From positions 1,674,001 through 1,738,000 of the forward strand of contig NW_020825321.1 of the NCBI RefSeq assembly GCF_003286085.1: 64,000 nucleotides of DNA. The letters run 5' to 3'. Origin of the DNA: Drosophila persimilis. Its lineage: Eukaryota; Arthropoda; Insecta; Diptera; Drosophilidae. The notes under the pieces were generated by a model. That model did no database searches. It saw only the letters and a list, made by a program, of their open reading frames with translations, and was not told the origin of the DNA. Each line of letters starts with the position of its first letter. The stretch's first letter is position 1. Of this stretch, positions 62,677 to 64,000 are shown piece by piece. A program made the position numbers and the translations under genes.

Positions 62677-64000
62677 AGCAGCGCGTTCATTGGAACACCA
62701 TTTACGTATGGGAAAACATCCTTTCCTCCTGATATGAGATCATCGACATAGAAATCTCTTCGAACAACATCAGCGCCAAGCGGAAAACGCGACTCTTCAT
62801 CATTTGGCAATTGATGCATTGCACGAATTGCTAAGAAAGTGGCAGGTTTGGTTCCGTAAGTGACAGTCTCCAACGTGAACACCTGAATCTCCTCCTTCGG
62901 GTCATTGCGCCATAGGATGCACCGCACGTGCGTATCGGAATGGGAAACGCGTACGCAGCGGTACATTTTGCAGATATCGCCACACAAGGCGACTTTAAAA
63001 AAGCGGAAACGAAGCAGAGTTATCAGAATTTTAGGTTGGATGGTGGATCCAGCCATTAGAGCATCATTCAGTGATACTCCAGACGCTGTTTTGGCAGATC
63101 CATCGAACACTACGCGTAATTTGGTGGTTGTACTATCCTGCTTGTGGACGCAATGGTGAGGCAAGAAGTACTGCGGGAGGTCTGACTGCCGCGAAGCTGG
63201 CGACATGTGTCCTAAATCACGATACTCCTGGAGAAACTCCATATATTTTGCCTTAAGCTGTGCATTTTTTGCTAGCTTCCTCTCCAAATTGAGAAATCTA
63301 CGTAGCGCCTGCTGATACGATTCTCCTAATTCCTCTAGACTGAATTTGGTTGGCAAACGCACGGAGTAAGCTCCGGAATCTAGGCGAATGCAGTTTGTGA
63401 CGAAATGCTGTTCGCAATGAACATCTTCCTCCGAAATTGATGAGGGCGAATAATTTTCATCGACTTCCCAAAACCGCCTTACAATATCGCACAAATTAGT
63501 CTCGCAAGCGGAGATGACAGGGGGATCTTCAACGGCTGCTAGCGCCGCACGGGCTTTCTCAGAGTTTTTAATACTTCCTGACACTATCCAGCCAAGTTTC
63601 GGCTTCTGCAATGTTGGCAATTGGTCTGACAGTCGAATCTGTCCAACGCACATTAATTCGAAGAACAAACCAGCACCTATCAACAGATCGACACGCTGGG
63701 GCTTGGCGAAATTAGGATCAGCCAGTTTTAGATTATTTGGCATTGGCCAATCCTTTGGGTCTAGGCCGAAGTTAGGCTGCATTCCTGTGATTGAGGCAGT
63801 GATAATTGCAGAGAGGAAACCGTGATAGCTTTTGTCTTGAGATTGCAGGACGATGTCTACAGCCTGGCTGGATGGTAGAATTGACTCTCCAATACCGGCG
63901 ATTTGAACGTGAGACGGGGGAGGATCTAACTGCTGCTGATTGGCGAGTCTCGATGTTATAAAGTTAACCTGAGAAGCGGAATCTAAAATGGCACGACATG
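62613..64000 (-). pseudogene. BEL-B protease and reverse transcriptase (runs off window)
   Basis: Minus-strand frame open from the window edge at 63998 to 62613. Protease: CRAILDSASQVNFITSRLAN, with Asp-Ser-Ala in the active-site position, then GLDPKDWPMPNNLKLADPNF and VDLLIGAGLFFELM (second protease strand). RT: FWEVDENYSP, RRFLNLERKLAKN, EYRDLGHMSP, YFLPHHCVHKQDSTTTKLRVVFDGSAKT (finger block), FFKVALCGDICKMYRCV (catalytic Asp, with C for the common A), VTYGTKPATFLAIRAM and RRDFYVDDLISGG (catalytic Asp pair). The phase is lost after the ALLWKAY block near 62675. Apart from that break the RT reads cleanly. The Met at 63782 is internal. Confidence 0.9.

Noticed and set aside
1-64000. A new defence or biosynthetic gene system
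   Set aside because: No non-transposon coding sequence was found. Every frame with recognisable motifs belongs to a retroelement or hAT transposase.

Overview
The window looks like repeat-rich heterochromatin of a Drosophila species, most likely pericentromeric or Y-linked. I infer this from the element families present: LOA/bilbo-type and CR1-type non-LTR retrotransposons, an R1-clade fragment, BEL/Pao and Ty3/gypsy LTR elements, DINE-1/INE-1-type Helentrons with (GTCY)n tracts, and a hAT relic. I found no host protein gene, tRNA, rRNA or CRISPR array. Almost every recognisable reading frame is a transposon fragment broken by stops, frameshifts, deletions or another insertion. Element labels below (BEL-A, Gyp-A, LOA-A, element X and so on) are local names, not database names.

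Layout. 1-5670: two BEL-A pol fragments, a gag-like minus-strand fragment and pieces of an unidentified minus-strand element X. 5671-19130: three copies of a unit made of Gyp-A LTR, Gyp-A gag start, X fragment and the 3' end of LOA-A on the minus strand. Copies two and three form a 4.7-kb tandem duplication that also carries the Gyp-B LTR and integrase. 19131-21886: the rest of Gyp-B (minus strand). 21887-24728: poorly assignable sequence with one candidate LTR. 24729-29620: a Gyp-B LTR, then element X split by the longest minus-strand LOA-A copy. 29621-39064: BEL-A sequence holding LOA-B (itself split by a plus-strand LOA-A), a CR1 copy, and a BEL LTR split by a DINE-1 element. 39065-47932: LOA-D split by a CR1 element with two recognisable ORFs. 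48031-52590: element X, R1-clade and hAT relics. 52590-58600: Gyp-C (plus strand) split by LOA-C, which is itself split by a DINE-1, and by a second CR1-like element. 58935-64000: a DINE-1 relic and a BEL/Pao element (BEL-B, minus strand) running off the right edge.

The nesting gives a relative history. Three insertions are supported by precise junctions: LOA-A into LOA-B (8-bp target duplication, frame restored on excision), LOA-C into the YLDD codons of the Gyp-C reverse transcriptase (12-bp duplication), and LOA-A into element X. One X/LOA-A junction occurs four times, so those copies spread by segmental duplication and not by separate transposition. The LOA elements all end in short (CCTAA)n tails, the same word as the insect telomere repeat that Drosophila lacks.

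Limits: all family calls are by eye from motifs and from comparing copies within the window. LTR edges and most deletion points are approximate unless stated otherwise.
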